Origin: an uncultured Bryobacterales bacterium
GTDB lineage: Bacteria > Acidobacteriota > Terriglobia > Bryobacterales > UBA6623
NCBI GenBank assembly: GCA_958295955.1
Contig: OY282420.1
Coordinates: forward strand, 3,176,435-3,240,434
DNA: 64,000 nt
Direction: 5' to 3'
The position numbers were made by a program, and so were the translations under genes. Below the pieces are notes generated by a model. The model saw only the letters and a list, made by a program, of their open reading frames with translations. It searched no databases and had not been told where the DNA came from. The stretch's first letter is position 1, and each line of letters opens with the position of its first letter. Shown piece after piece: positions 45,573 to 54,647 of the stretch.

Positions 45573-46244
45573 GTGAAAGCGTTTTCGCTCCCGGTTTTGG
45601 CCGGCGTCCTTGCCTGCGCTCAGGCTTTCGCGGCGGGTGAAGCCAACCTGCTCAGCGAGCAAGAGCGGCGCGAGGGCTATGTCCTCCTCTTCAACGGAAA
45701 GAATCTCGACGGATGGGACGGCGATCCGGAGCTGTGGTCGGTGCGCGACGGCGCGATCGTCGGTTCGAGCGACGGCAAAAAAGTCGAGACGAATACGTTT
45801 TTGATCTACGAGCGCCCGTTCTCGGATTTCATGCTCAAAGTCGATGTGCGGCTGCGCAACGGCAACAGCGGGATTCAGTTCCGCAGCCGGCGCGCGCCGG
45901 GTCCGGGTTGGGCGGCGCATGGCTACCAAGCCGATTTTTCCCATGCCGGCGAGCGCTCGGCGTGGGGCAATTTCTATGAGGAAAAAGGCCGCGGCCGGGC
46001 GGTCATGAAGACGGCCGACGAGGGCTGGCGCAAAGCCGAGCCGGTCGTGCGCGCCGCCGGCTGGAACGCGTATGAGATTCTTGCCCGGGGCAATCGCATC
46101 CGCTTGACGCTCAACGGCAAGGTGACCATCGACGCCGAGGACGACGCGAGCAGCGCAGGAATCCTCGCCATTCAACTCCATTCCGGGCCGTCGATGCAGG
46201 TCGAGTGCCGCAATATCCGCATCAAGGAATTGGGCCGGGAGTAG
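45573..46244 (+). CDS. Exported DUF1080 (3-keto-disaccharide hydrolase-type) protein
   Basis: The 223-residue product has a signal peptide (FSLPVLAGVLACAQAFAAG) and a DUF1080 concanavalin-like domain: GYVLLFNGKNLDGWDGDPELWSV, SDFMLKVDVRLRNGNSGIQF, WNAYEILARGNRIRLTLNG and ILAIQLHSGPSMQVECRNI. Some family members hydrolyse 3-keto-glycosides. The start is a GTG at 45573 preceded by GGGAGGGG. Its 3' end overlaps the convergent ribokinase gene by 23 nt. Confidence 0.9.
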   Translation: MKAFSLPVLAGVLACAQAFAAGEANLLSEQERREGYVLLFNGKNLDGWDGDPELWSVRDGAIVGSSDGKKVETNTFLIYERPFSDFMLKVDVRLRNGNSGIQFRSRRAPGPGWAAHGYQADFSHAGERSAWGNFYEEKGRGRAVMKTADEGWRKAEPVVRAAGWNAYEILARGNRIRLTLNGKVTIDAEDDASSAGILAIQLHSGPSMQVECRNIRIKELGRE

Positions 46245-47163
46245 GGGGCTGCCGCGCGAGCAGCTTTTCGACCTCGGCTCGATTCGGGGCGGAGGTTTGG
46301 GCGCCTTGGCGCGTGACCGAGACGGCGGCCGCGGCGTTGGCCCAGCGCGCGGCGGCGTCGAGCGCATCGCCGGCGCCGAGCCGGACCGCCAGCGCGGCGT
46401 TGAAGGTGTCGCCGGCAGCCGTGGTGTCGACGGCTTCGACGCGGAAGGGCTCAATGGCGCGCGGGGCGCGTTCGTCGGCGGCGAGGCAGCCGCGTTCGCC
46501 GAGCTTGAGAACGACCGCCGCGGGCCCCAGCGCGCGCAGCGCATTCGCCGCGGCGGCGGCTTGCGCATGGTTTGCCGGCGGGGGCGTTCCCAGCAGCATG
46601 GCGCATTCGGTCTCGTTGGGGGTGAGGATATCGACATCTCGCAGCGCGTCCGCCGCAAGCGGGCGGGCCGGCGCCGGGTCGAGAATCGTCTTCGCGCCCG
46701 CGGCCCTGGCGATCCGCAGCGCCGCGGCTGCCGTTTCCAGGGGAGTTTCCAACTGGCAGAGGACGCAATCGCCGCGGCGCAGGCCCGCGAGGCGCCCGCG
46801 CACGTCGCTCGGCGTCAGGCGCGCGTTCGCCGCGGGGGAGACGACGATGGAATTCCCGCCGTCGGGAAGCACGTAAATCAACGCGGAGCCGCTCGCGCCG
46901 GGGCTTGCGCCGATGCCCGACACGTCCACGCCCGCTGCGCGCAGGCTGTCGAGCAGGAAGCGTCCGGCGGCGTCGGCGCCGATTTGGCCGATCATCCTGA
47001 CCGCGGCGCCCAGACGCGCGGCGGCGGCGGCCTGGTTGGCGCCTTTTCCGCCCGGATAGACGGCAAGATCGCCGCCGGGAAGCGTTTCGCCGACCCGCGG
47101 GATGCGCTCGACGGGAACCGCGTAGTCCGCGTTGAGACTGCCGACGACGTAGATCGTGCTCAT
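46222..47163 (-). CDS. rbsK: Ribokinase (PfkB family)
   Basis: The 313-residue product phosphorylates ribose or a related sugar with ATP. PfkB signature 1 is GGKGANQAAAAARLGA with upstream VVGSLNADYAVPVERIPRVGET. Signature 2 is VDTTAAGDTFNAALAVRL, carrying the GAGD-type catalytic Asp (here A-G-D). NETECAML is the ribokinase-type N-x-x-E motif. The gene begins ATGA over the stop of the upstream sulfatase, so desulfation and sugar phosphorylation may be linked. Substrate could also be another sugar or nucleoside. Confidence 0.88.
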   Translation of the reverse strand: MSTIYVVGSLNADYAVPVERIPRVGETLPGGDLAVYPGGKGANQAAAAARLGAAVRMIGQIGADAAGRFLLDSLRAAGVDVSGIGASPGASGSALIYVLPDGGNSIVVSPAANARLTPSDVRGRLAGLRRGDCVLCQLETPLETAAAALRIARAAGAKTILDPAPARPLAADALRDVDILTPNETECAMLLGTPPPANHAQAAAAANALRALGPAAVVLKLGERGCLAADERAPRAIEPFRVEAVDTTAAGDTFNAALAVRLGAGDALDAAARWANAAAAVSVTRQGAQTSAPNRAEVEKLLARQPPTPGPIP

Positions 47164-48491
47164 CGCAACTCGCGGGGGCGGTAGCGGAACCAGAGAGAGT
47201 CGTGGGTCCGGGCGGCCCATTCGTCGAGACGGACGAGAAGCTCGCGCTCGGTCTCTCTGCGCGCCGGGGCGCCCGCCAGATTTTCGGTTTCTCCGGGGTC
47301 GCGGGCCAGGTCGTAGATCTCGCGTCCGCCGCGCAGGTATTCAACGAGCTTCCAGCGGTCGGTCCGGACGGCCCGCGCGGGGTTGACCCAGCGTTGCTTG
47401 GAGTGATATTCGGCGAAAACGGCATCGCGCTCCCAGCCGCCGCCTTCGAGCAGCGGCCGCAGCGAGCGGCCGTCGCGGTCGGGCGGGGCGGGGATGCCGG
47501 CCAGGTCGCAGAGCGTCGGCAGCACGTCGGCATGCGTGGTCAGCGCGTGGACGGCGGCGCCCTGCGGCAATCGCCCGGGCCACGAGACCGCCAGCGGAAC
47601 GTTGAGCAGTTCTTCGTAGAGAAACGGCCCTTTGAAGGCCAGCCCGTGCGCGCCGATCCCGTCGCCGTGGTCGGAAGTGTAAACGACGATGGTGTCCGTG
47701 CCTTCGACGGCGTCGAGGAGCTTGCCGAGATTGCGGTCGGCGTCTTCGATGAGGCCGTAGTAGAAACTGCGGTAGCGCCGCCAGTCTTCGGCGGTGTAGT
47801 CGGCGGTGACTTGCCCCTGGTCGTCTTCGTTGTACAGGCGTTGGGGGCGCGGGCGGTCGTTCAGATCCGCCGCAGTGGCGGCGGGAGCGGGGATGCCGTC
47901 CCGAATCGGCATCTTGCGGCCTGCCGCCGCCGCCGCTGCGGCGCGGCGGGGATATTCGTAGATGTCGTGCGGCTGGATCAGCGAGACGACGCAGAGCCAG
48001 GGTTGGCCTGCGGCGGCGGCAAGCCAACGGACCGCGGCGGCGGCAACGGCCGCGTCACCTCCGCCGGCGGACGGCGCGGCTTCGAACCCGTGGTCTTCCC
48101 AGCCCGCGCGCGAACCTTGCGAGAGATGCCACTTCCCGAAGTAGCCGGCGCGGTAGCCGGCTTTCTTGAAAACGTTGCCGAGCGAGGCGTCGGCGGCGCG
48201 CAGCGGAGCGCCGCCGGCCGCGCCGACGTTGCCCAAGACGCCGGTGCGGTGCGGATACCGCCCGGTGAGCAGGGCCGCGCGGGCGGGCGAGCATTGCGGC
48301 GTTGCGCACCAGTTGCGCTCGAACCGCGTTCCTTGGCGCTCCAGGCGCTCGCGGTTGGGCAGCTTCAGCAGATCGCGCCGGACTCGTTGGGTTTCCTGAT
48401 CGGTGAGAAAAAGCAGGACATTCGGTCCGCGGGGACGAGCTTCCGCCATGACGGCGGCGGAACCGGCGGCAATATGCGCTCGGCGAGTCAT
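47160..48491 (-). CDS. Sulfatase
   Basis: The 443-residue type I sulfatase has formylglycine motif C67-S-P-A-R71 followed by AALLTGRYPHRTGVLGN, the standard second signature. Metal-site residues occur in LFLTDQETQ (first Asp), GKWHLSQGS and YTSDHGDGIGAHG. The N-terminus is short (MTRRAHIAAGSAAVM); a twin-arginine-like signal is possible but weak, so location is uncertain. It is co-transcribed with ribokinase through an ATGA overlap, suggesting catabolism of a sulfated sugar. It differs clearly from the lipoprotein sulfatase at 13241-14890. Confidence 0.9.
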   Translation of the reverse strand: MTRRAHIAAGSAAVMAEARPRGPNVLLFLTDQETQRVRRDLLKLPNRERLERQGTRFERNWCATPQCSPARAALLTGRYPHRTGVLGNVGAAGGAPLRAADASLGNVFKKAGYRAGYFGKWHLSQGSRAGWEDHGFEAAPSAGGGDAAVAAAAVRWLAAAAGQPWLCVVSLIQPHDIYEYPRRAAAAAAAGRKMPIRDGIPAPAATAADLNDRPRPQRLYNEDDQGQVTADYTAEDWRRYRSFYYGLIEDADRNLGKLLDAVEGTDTIVVYTSDHGDGIGAHGLAFKGPFLYEELLNVPLAVSWPGRLPQGAAVHALTTHADVLPTLCDLAGIPAPPDRDGRSLRPLLEGGGWERDAVFAEYHSKQRWVNPARAVRTDRWKLVEYLRGGREIYDLARDPGETENLAGAPARRETERELLVRLDEWAARTHDSLWFRYRPRELR

Positions 48492-48866
48492 CGGGCCGCG
48501 CGCGGGTTCTTGCCGGCGCGCAAGCGCTTATGATACGCGCTCGGTCCGGCATTATGAAACGCGCTTCATCCACCGGCCCACTTGGTCCCGCCGGATGACG
48601 ATATTGTCCGGGTTCGAGGCTGCCTGCTTGTTCGGTCATGGAAAGACTTTGATAAAGTAGTCTTTTGCCGGCGGCGGGCATTATGGGTAAATCGACAAGG
48701 TTTGCAATCGGGCCCGCGGCAGCGGCCGCCTGTCCAAGCCGAATGCAGATACCCCTCCCGCAAAGACAGCCTGCGCATTCAACGAGGCGCCGCCTGCTAT
48801 GGATGACGATTTCCTGCAAAACCCCGGCGTAGCCGGCAACTGTTCACCCGATTGCTTCGAAAAGAT
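48492..48866. other. 375-nt gene-free region upstream of the polysaccharide cluster
   Basis: No convincing gene is seen here. The only structured element is an inverted repeat, AAAGACT (48642-48648) and AGTCTTT (48659-48665), with an inner ACTTT-GAT-AAAGT. It lies about 200 nt upstream of the epimerase gene and could be an operator for the cluster or the end of an upstream transcript. The promoters of both flanking units probably lie here but were not identified with confidence. Confidence 0.5.
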
Positions 48867-49841
48867 ATGAGACGGAAGATTGCGGTCACGGGCGGCGGAG
48901 GGTTTATCGGCGGGCACCTCGTGGGGGCGTTGCTGGCGCAGGGCCACGAGGTCCGTTGCGTGGACCGCAAGCCCACCGGCGACTGGCTCCAGGTCCACGA
49001 GGAAGCCGAGAACGTCGTCGCCAATCTCCAGGGGATCGATGCCTGCATGGCGGCCTGCAAGGGGATGGACGAGTGCTACCAACTCGCCGCCGACATGGGC
49101 GGCGTGGGCTTCATCGAGAACAACAAGGCGCTGTGCATGCTCTCGGTCCTGATCAACACGCATATGCTGCTGGCGGCCGGAGAGCACGGACTCGAGTCGT
49201 TCTTCTACTCCTCTTCCGCCTGCGTGTACAATGTTGACAAGCAGAAGAGTGAGGATGCGGCTCCCCTCCGGGAGGCGGACGCCTACCCCGCGAAGCCCGA
49301 AGACGGCTACGGTTGGGAGAAACTGTTTTCCGAGCGGATGTGCCGCCACTTCAGGGAGGACTTCGGGCTGCGCACCCGGGTGGCCCGCTACCACAACGTG
49401 TACGGCCCGCATGGCGATTGGGATGGCGGCAGGGAAAAAGCGCCGGCGGCGATATGCCGCAAGGTGATCCAGGCCAAACGCAGCGGCAAGCTCGTTATCG
49501 AGATCTGGGGCGACGGCAAGCAGACACGGTCTTTCATGTACATTGACGATTGCCTGAAGGGTACGCAGGACGTCATGAACAGCGGCATCCTCGAACCGAT
49601 CAACCTCGGCTCGAACGAGTTGACGACCATCGACGGGCTCGTGGATACGGTCGAGGAGATCGCCGGCGTGAAGCTCGAGCGGCGCTACAAACTCGACGCC
49701 CCCAAGGGCGTGAACGGCCGCAACAGCGACAACGAGACGATCCGGCGGGCGCTCGGCTGGGAGCCTTCGACCCGGTTGCGGGACGGCATGGAGCGCACCT
49801 ACCGCTGGATCCACGACGAATATGTAAAGAAGCAAGGTTAA
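48867..49841 (+). CDS. NAD-dependent nucleotide-sugar epimerase (GDP-mannose 3,5-epimerase-like)
   Basis: The 324-residue extended SDR has Rossmann motif VTGGGGFIGGHLV and catalytic region SSSACVYN and Y-x-x-x-K in YGWEK. Substrate-side motifs RYHNVYGPHGDWDGGREKAPAA and WGDGKQTRSFMYIDD strongly resemble GDP-mannose 3',5'-epimerases, which make GDP-galactose isomers. DMGGVGFIENN is also typical of that group. It supplies an activated sugar for the polysaccharide built by the following genes. ATG 48867 is preceded by a weak AAAAG element. It is the first gene of an unbroken cluster running to 59758. Confidence 0.9.
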   Translation: MRRKIAVTGGGGFIGGHLVGALLAQGHEVRCVDRKPTGDWLQVHEEAENVVANLQGIDACMAACKGMDECYQLAADMGGVGFIENNKALCMLSVLINTHMLLAAGEHGLESFFYSSSACVYNVDKQKSEDAAPLREADAYPAKPEDGYGWEKLFSERMCRHFREDFGLRTRVARYHNVYGPHGDWDGGREKAPAAICRKVIQAKRSGKLVIEIWGDGKQTRSFMYIDDCLKGTQDVMNSGILEPINLGSNELTTIDGLVDTVEEIAGVKLERRYKLDAPKGVNGRNSDNETIRRALGWEPSTRLRDGMERTYRWIHDEYVKKQG

Positions 49842-49847
49842 AGCCTC

Positions 49848-52160
49848 GTGGCCCGCATTCTGATCCTGACCCAGCCGTATGTGCCGGATCCGTCCACGAC
49901 AGGCCAACACCTGCACAGCGTCGCCGCGGCGCTGGCCGGCCGAGGTCACGAGGTGCGCGTGTTCGCAGCCGGCCGGGGCTACGAGGACTCGAGACTGAAG
50001 TACCCTTCGCGAGAGACGCGAGACGGGGTCGAGATCCGGCGCCTTCCGCTGAGTTCGTTTGGCAAGGGCGGCGTCCTTGTGCGGGTAGCCGGAGCGCTGG
50101 CTTTCGTGGCGCAAGCCGTTGTCCGCGGGGTTTTTTCGCGGAAACCCGACGCGATACTGGTGAGCACGGCGCCCCCTCTGTGCCCCTTGGCCGCCTTCGT
50201 CCTCTCGTGGCTGCGCGGGGTTCCGTTCTGCTATTGGATTCACGATCTGAACCCGGACCTGGCGGTCGCCATGGGCATGCTGCGCAAGGACGCCCTCCCG
50301 GCGCGCCTGATGGACCGGCTGAACCACCGGCTTTTCGGCCGCGCGAGGCGCATCGTCGTTCTCGACCGCTTCATGGCCGAGCGCCTGCAATGCAAGCTGG
50401 ACGTGGCGGCGAAGACCGCCGTCATGCCGCCGTGGCCGCACAACGACGACGGCGCGCGGGTCGAGCATGCCGACAACCCTTGGCGCAAGGAACACATCGA
50501 GGAAAACCGCCGCGTCGTCATGTACAGCGGCAATCATAGTCCGGCGCACCCGTTGGATACGGTGCTGCGAGCCGCGCTGCGGCTGCAGAACGAGGATGGT
50601 CTCGAGTTCCTTTTCGTTGGCGGCGGCTTGGGCAAGCGGGAGGTCGAAGCGGCCATCGAGCGGGAGCGGCCCGGCAATATCCGCTCCCTGCCGTACCAAC
50701 CCCTGGAGACTCTGTGCTACTCCCTCGCCGCCGCCGACGTACACTTGGTGTCCGTCGGCAATGCGACGGTCGGGATCTCGCATCCCTGCAAGATCTACGG
50801 CGCGATGGCGGCAGGGCGCCCCATCCTGCTGCTGGGTCCGGAGCGTTGCCATGCGAGCGACATTATGGGCGAGCATGACATCGGCTGGCGCGTCGCCCAC
50901 GGGGACGTGGACGGCGCCGTGGAGGCGCTGCGGGATATCCGCCGCGCCCCGCGCGAGCGTCTCGACAGGATGGGCCGCTCCGCGCAGGAACTGGTCCGGC
51001 GCCGTTACTCGCAAGACGCCCTGCGCAACCGGTTTTGCGACGAGGTGGAAGCAACGCTCCGGCATCCGGCGTTTTCCCCGCGAGGCGCCGGTCAAGACGG
51101 CGCCCCGGACCGTTGCATGAAGCAGCAGGGGACAGTCGCCGCGGCCCAGCTTCCATCGGTGTCGGTTGTCATCCCGGCCAGGAACGCCGAGGCGACCATC
51201 GCAATGGCTCTCGACTCGGTGCTGGCGCAGGATTATGCGGGTTCCATAGAGGTAATCGTCGCCGACGGATCCGAAACCCCGGCCATGTCCGAGTTGGTGC
51301 GCCGGCTGTACCCGTCGGTGCGGCAGGTGCCCAATCCGGAACGCGTCGTCGGGTTCGGCATCCGGGCGGCGACGCGGGCGGCAAGCGGAGAGATCGTCGT
51401 GCGCTGCGACGCCCATGCGTTTCTCCCGCCCGGATACGTGCGCCGCGCGGTCGAAACGCTGGAGAGAACGAATGCGGGTAACGTCGGCGGGCGGCAACGG
51501 CCGGTCGGGACCACGTTCTTCGAGCGGGCGGTAGCGCTGGCGATGACCACGGTGCTCGGAGCGGGCGGCGCCCGCTACCGGCTTGGCGGCCCCGAGGGTC
51601 CCGTCGATACCGTCTTTCTGGGCGTCTTCCGGCGCAAAACGTTGGACGAGGTAGGCGGAGGAGTCGACCCCTTCCTGGTTCGCGGCGAGGACTATGAACT
51701 CAACTGGCGGCTGCGGGAGCACGGGTACACGGTGTGGTTCGATCCCGAACTCGAAGTCGTTTACCGGCCTCGCGGCACGTTGCGCGCGCTCGCCCTGCAG
51801 TATTTCGAATATGGCCGCTGGAAGCGGAAAGTGATCCTGCGGCACCCGCGTTCGATGCTGCCGCGGCATCTCATCGGCGCGCTGGTCGCGCCGGGTTTGG
51901 CCGCCTCGGTGTGTTTGGCCCTGGCCGGAGCCTTCTCATTTCCGGCAGCGTTGGCGCTCTCCTACTTCCTTGTCCTGGCGGCGGGCTCTCTGGCGGTCGG
52001 CATCCGCCGCCGCGATCCCGCCGCGATTCTTCTCCCGTTGGCGCTCGCCGCCATGCACGTGAGCTGGGGAGTCGGTTTCTTCTTTCCGGTCCGGGCCGGT
52101 CAGGCCGCCGCTTCCGACCGCAAGCGGTCGGAGCCGACGACAACGGTTTCCGGGCGCTAG
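49848..52160 (+). CDS. Bifunctional glycosyltransferase: GT4 fused to membrane-anchored GT2
   Basis: One uninterrupted 770-residue frame encodes two enzymes. Residues 1 to about 415 are a GT-B fold GT4 of the WbuB type: PYVPDPSTTGQHLHSVAAALAGRGHEV, WIHDLNPDLAVAMG, YSGNHSPAHPLDTVL, SHPCKIYGAMAAGRPIL. From M424 a GT-A fold GT2 begins (VSVVIPARNAEATIAMALDSVLAQDY; VRCDAHAFLPPGYV; RGEDYELNWRLREHGYTVWF). It ends in about four membrane segments (about 660-750) like ExoA/cellulose-synthase-type transferases. ATG 51117 could in principle allow internal initiation of the GT2 part. Such GT4-GT2 fusion would couple two consecutive sugar transfers at the inner membrane. Confidence 0.88.
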   Translation: MARILILTQPYVPDPSTTGQHLHSVAAALAGRGHEVRVFAAGRGYEDSRLKYPSRETRDGVEIRRLPLSSFGKGGVLVRVAGALAFVAQAVVRGVFSRKPDAILVSTAPPLCPLAAFVLSWLRGVPFCYWIHDLNPDLAVAMGMLRKDALPARLMDRLNHRLFGRARRIVVLDRFMAERLQCKLDVAAKTAVMPPWPHNDDGARVEHADNPWRKEHIEENRRVVMYSGNHSPAHPLDTVLRAALRLQNEDGLEFLFVGGGLGKREVEAAIERERPGNIRSLPYQPLETLCYSLAAADVHLVSVGNATVGISHPCKIYGAMAAGRPILLLGPERCHASDIMGEHDIGWRVAHGDVDGAVEALRDIRRAPRERLDRMGRSAQELVRRRYSQDALRNRFCDEVEATLRHPAFSPRGAGQDGAPDRCMKQQGTVAAAQLPSVSVVIPARNAEATIAMALDSVLAQDYAGSIEVIVADGSETPAMSELVRRLYPSVRQVPNPERVVGFGIRAATRAASGEIVVRCDAHAFLPPGYVRRAVETLERTNAGNVGGRQRPVGTTFFERAVALAMTTVLGAGGARYRLGGPEGPVDTVFLGVFRRKTLDEVGGGVDPFLVRGEDYELNWRLREHGYTVWFDPELEVVYRPRGTLRALALQYFEYGRWKRKVILRHPRSMLPRHLIGALVAPGLAASVCLALAGAFSFPAALALSYFLVLAAGSLAVGIRRRDPAAILLPLALAAMHVSWGVGFFFPVRAGQAAASDRKRSEPTTTVSGR

Positions 52161-52176
52161 GGCGGCCGGGCGCGCG

Positions 52177-53529
52177 ATGCTGCAATCGACGCCGGGAACA
52201 AGGGATACGCTGCAAGGTCCGCACACGACCGGCGGTCAGGATGTCGCCATCCTGTTCGCGACGCGGATCGGCCTCGTCGTGCTCTTTCTACTGATCCAGG
52301 GGGGACTTGCCTGGCTTCTTCTTCCCGCAGGAAGGGGCAGCTATGCCGCCTGCGTTGCGTTCGGCACTCTGCTCGGCCTGTTCTTCACGCCCGGCGCCCA
52401 ACAAGGCGCGCAGTATTTCGTCATGGCCGGACAGGCCGGCGTGTCGCAAGGCGTGTCCTCGGCGCTGGCGATCAGCCTCGTCGGCGGAGGATTGGCTATC
52501 GCGCCGGCGATCCTGCTGATCCACGGCGATATCGCCTTCTTTCAAAAAGCGGATCTACGCTCGTTTCACTTGGCGCTGATCTTGATTCCGCTCGTAGCCT
52601 CATCGACGGCGGTCGAGCATCAACTTGCCGCGCTCAGACGCTTTGGCCGGCTTGCGGTCTTTTCGCTGTTGCGGGCGGCGGTGAACGTGCTGGCGATCGC
52701 GGCGCTTGTCTGGGGCGGCGATCTCGGGGTCGCCGGCGCCGTCGCGTCGTTTGCCGCCGGTCATCTGGTCATGATCGCCGCCTGCCTGCGGGACCTGCGG
52801 CGGCATTGCGGGCTGGCGCCGGCGCTGCCGTCCCGGTCGAGTTTGACCCGCGTGCTCGGCTATGGCTTGCGCTACCATATCGCGCGCACCGGGGAAGCGC
52901 TCGAGCCGCACCTAGGCATTTTCGTTCTCGGGTCCATCGCCGGCGAGGCCGATATGGGGCTGTTCGCGGCGGCAAGCTCGCTCATGCTTGGGTTCGCCGT
53001 GATCTCCCATGCGGTGGGCAATGCGCTGCTGCCCCGTATCGCCTGCAGAAACAGCCCCGATTTGACCGCTCTCTGCTTGCGCCTCGTCTGCGGAGCTACC
53101 GCGGCCGCCGTCCTCGTCGTGTTGGCGGCCGGCGCGCCGCTGGTTCGGTTCCTGCTGTCGGACGCCTTCCTGCAGGCGGTTCCGCTGCTCTGGATCATGG
53201 CGCCCGGCATCGTTGCATACGCCGGCACGGGCATTTTCATGACGCACTTCAAAGGCGTCAATCGCCCGGATATCTGCTCGTGGGCGGTCGGCCCGGGCAT
53301 GTGCGCGAATCTCGGCGCCGTCCTGTTGCTCTACCCGGCGCTCGGTGTCGCGGCGGCCGCCTGGGCCATGACCGCCGTCATGGCCTGCCGCTGCCTCCTC
53401 CTCGCGGTCGTATTCAGAAAAACGACTCGCATGGCTTGGCTGCCGATCTGGTTGCCGCGGCGCAGCGACGCGAGTTTCTTATGGGCGGCCGGTCGATCCG
53501 TGCTCGCTCATCAATGGCGATCGACATGA
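52177..53529 (+). CDS. Polysaccharide flippase, Wzx/MOP superfamily
   Basis: The 450-residue membrane protein has about 12 predicted segments with the MOP-exporter pattern: short loops, Arg/Lys between helices, and repeating Gly/Ala-rich helices such as SQGVSSALAISLVGGGLAIAPAILL and LGIFVLGSIAGEADMGLFAAASSLMLGFAVI. It is proposed to flip undecaprenyl-linked repeat units across the inner membrane. Sequence conservation is low in this family, so assignment rests on topology and on its place between glycosyltransferases and a polymerase/ligase. The stop overlaps the next ATG as ATGA. Confidence 0.85.
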   Translation: MLQSTPGTRDTLQGPHTTGGQDVAILFATRIGLVVLFLLIQGGLAWLLLPAGRGSYAACVAFGTLLGLFFTPGAQQGAQYFVMAGQAGVSQGVSSALAISLVGGGLAIAPAILLIHGDIAFFQKADLRSFHLALILIPLVASSTAVEHQLAALRRFGRLAVFSLLRAAVNVLAIAALVWGGDLGVAGAVASFAAGHLVMIAACLRDLRRHCGLAPALPSRSSLTRVLGYGLRYHIARTGEALEPHLGIFVLGSIAGEADMGLFAAASSLMLGFAVISHAVGNALLPRIACRNSPDLTALCLRLVCGATAAAVLVVLAAGAPLVRFLLSDAFLQAVPLLWIMAPGIVAYAGTGIFMTHFKGVNRPDICSWAVGPGMCANLGAVLLLYPALGVAAAAWAMTAVMACRCLLLAVVFRKTTRMAWLPIWLPRRSDASFLWAAGRSVLAHQWRST

Positions 53530-54593
53530 CGAAAATCTTGCTCATTGCCCCGCTGGGCTCCGGGAAATCCGCCGCCAACGTAATCGGGGGGAACCGATTG
53601 CTGGCCGCCGAGTCGGTTCGCGAGTTGGGTAAGCGGGATTTCGAGTTCGAGATTCTCGACACGTCGGGCGGCGTGACCAATCTCCCCCCATGGAAATTCC
53701 AGCTTATTCGCCTGGCGAGGTTCTTGCGGGTGATCCGGGGAGTCGCGAGCAAGATTCGACGCTCCCAGCTCGTTTTCCTCGTTATAGCGCCCCATTCGGC
53801 GAGCGTGCTGGCCTCGTCTGTCTGGGCCATTTGCAAAATCGCGCGCCGGCCCATGGTGCTGCGGCTCTCCGGGGGCGACCTCAGCTTGGTGTACCGCAGA
53901 TATGGCGCCGTTGCCCGCCGGCTGGCCGAGCGGACCTGGATGCGTTGTTCGTTGGTGTATGTCGAGACGCAGCAGTTGTACCGCGACTTCCACCGCCTGA
54001 CCAATTTTCGCTGGTTCCCGAATACGAGGAACGTCGCAGCGCCCGCCGCGGTCCGGCGCGGAGAGATTCGCAAGTTGATCTTCGTCTCCCGATTGCACAT
54101 GAGCAAAGGGCTGGCCGAAGCCCTCGAGGCATGCCGCCGGCTGCCCGAGCATTGCCGTCTGGATGTCTTCGGGCCGCGCATGTCCGACACGGACTTTTCC
54201 CTGTTCGAAGACCATCCCAAGGCGATCTATGGCGGCGTTCTGGAGCCGGAAAAGGTTCCCCGCGTGCTGTGCGAGCACGACCTGCTGTTGTTTCCCAGCT
54301 ATTATTCGATGGAGGGCTACCCTGGGGTCGTCCTCGAAGCCTTTCAGTGCGGCCTGCCCGTCGTCGCCGCCAAGTGGCGCAGCGTTCCCGAGCTTGTCGA
54401 GCACGAAGAGAACGGCCTGCTCGTGGAACCCCGCTCCGCCGCGGCGGTGCGGTCCGCGATCGAGCGGCTGCTGGCGGATCCCGATCTGTACCGGCGGCTT
54501 TGCAAGGGCGCCGAACGCCGGGGGGAATACTTCCGCAGCGCGGTCTGGCACGACCGCATGGCCGCGGACCTGCGCGGCCTGTGCCGGACATAA
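53526..54593 (+). CDS. GT4 glycosyltransferase
   Basis: The 355-residue GT-B enzyme has KILLIAPLGSGKSAANVIGGN at the N-terminus, LRLSGGDLSLVYR in the acceptor domain, KLIFVSRLHMSKGLAEALEAC as start of the donor domain, and the EX7E-like motif EGYPGVVLEAFQCGLPVVAAK. It lacks a membrane segment and probably acts on lipid-linked sugar at the inner leaflet. The ATG at 53526 overlaps the flippase stop. The sugar is unknown. Confidence 0.9.
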   Translation: MTKILLIAPLGSGKSAANVIGGNRLLAAESVRELGKRDFEFEILDTSGGVTNLPPWKFQLIRLARFLRVIRGVASKIRRSQLVFLVIAPHSASVLASSVWAICKIARRPMVLRLSGGDLSLVYRRYGAVARRLAERTWMRCSLVYVETQQLYRDFHRLTNFRWFPNTRNVAAPAAVRRGEIRKLIFVSRLHMSKGLAEALEACRRLPEHCRLDVFGPRMSDTDFSLFEDHPKAIYGGVLEPEKVPRVLCEHDLLLFPSYYSMEGYPGVVLEAFQCGLPVVAAKWRSVPELVEHEENGLLVEPRSAAAVRSAIERLLADPDLYRRLCKGAERRGEYFRSAVWHDRMAADLRGLCRT

Positions 54594-54647
54594 ACTGCGC
54601 GGCAACCGAGCGGACGATGCTCACGCCCGCAGCCGATAGAAAATAAT

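Noticed and set aside
48582..48806. 74-codon plus-strand frame upstream of the epimerase
   Set aside because: It crosses the inverted repeat, shows no conserved features and has no ribosome binding site.
48681..51869. Very long minus-strand open frame (1062 codons) opposite the epimerase and GT genes
   Set aside because: It lies opposite two genes with clear enzyme motifs; its translation is Arg/His-rich with no domain. High G+C content creates such long antisense frames.
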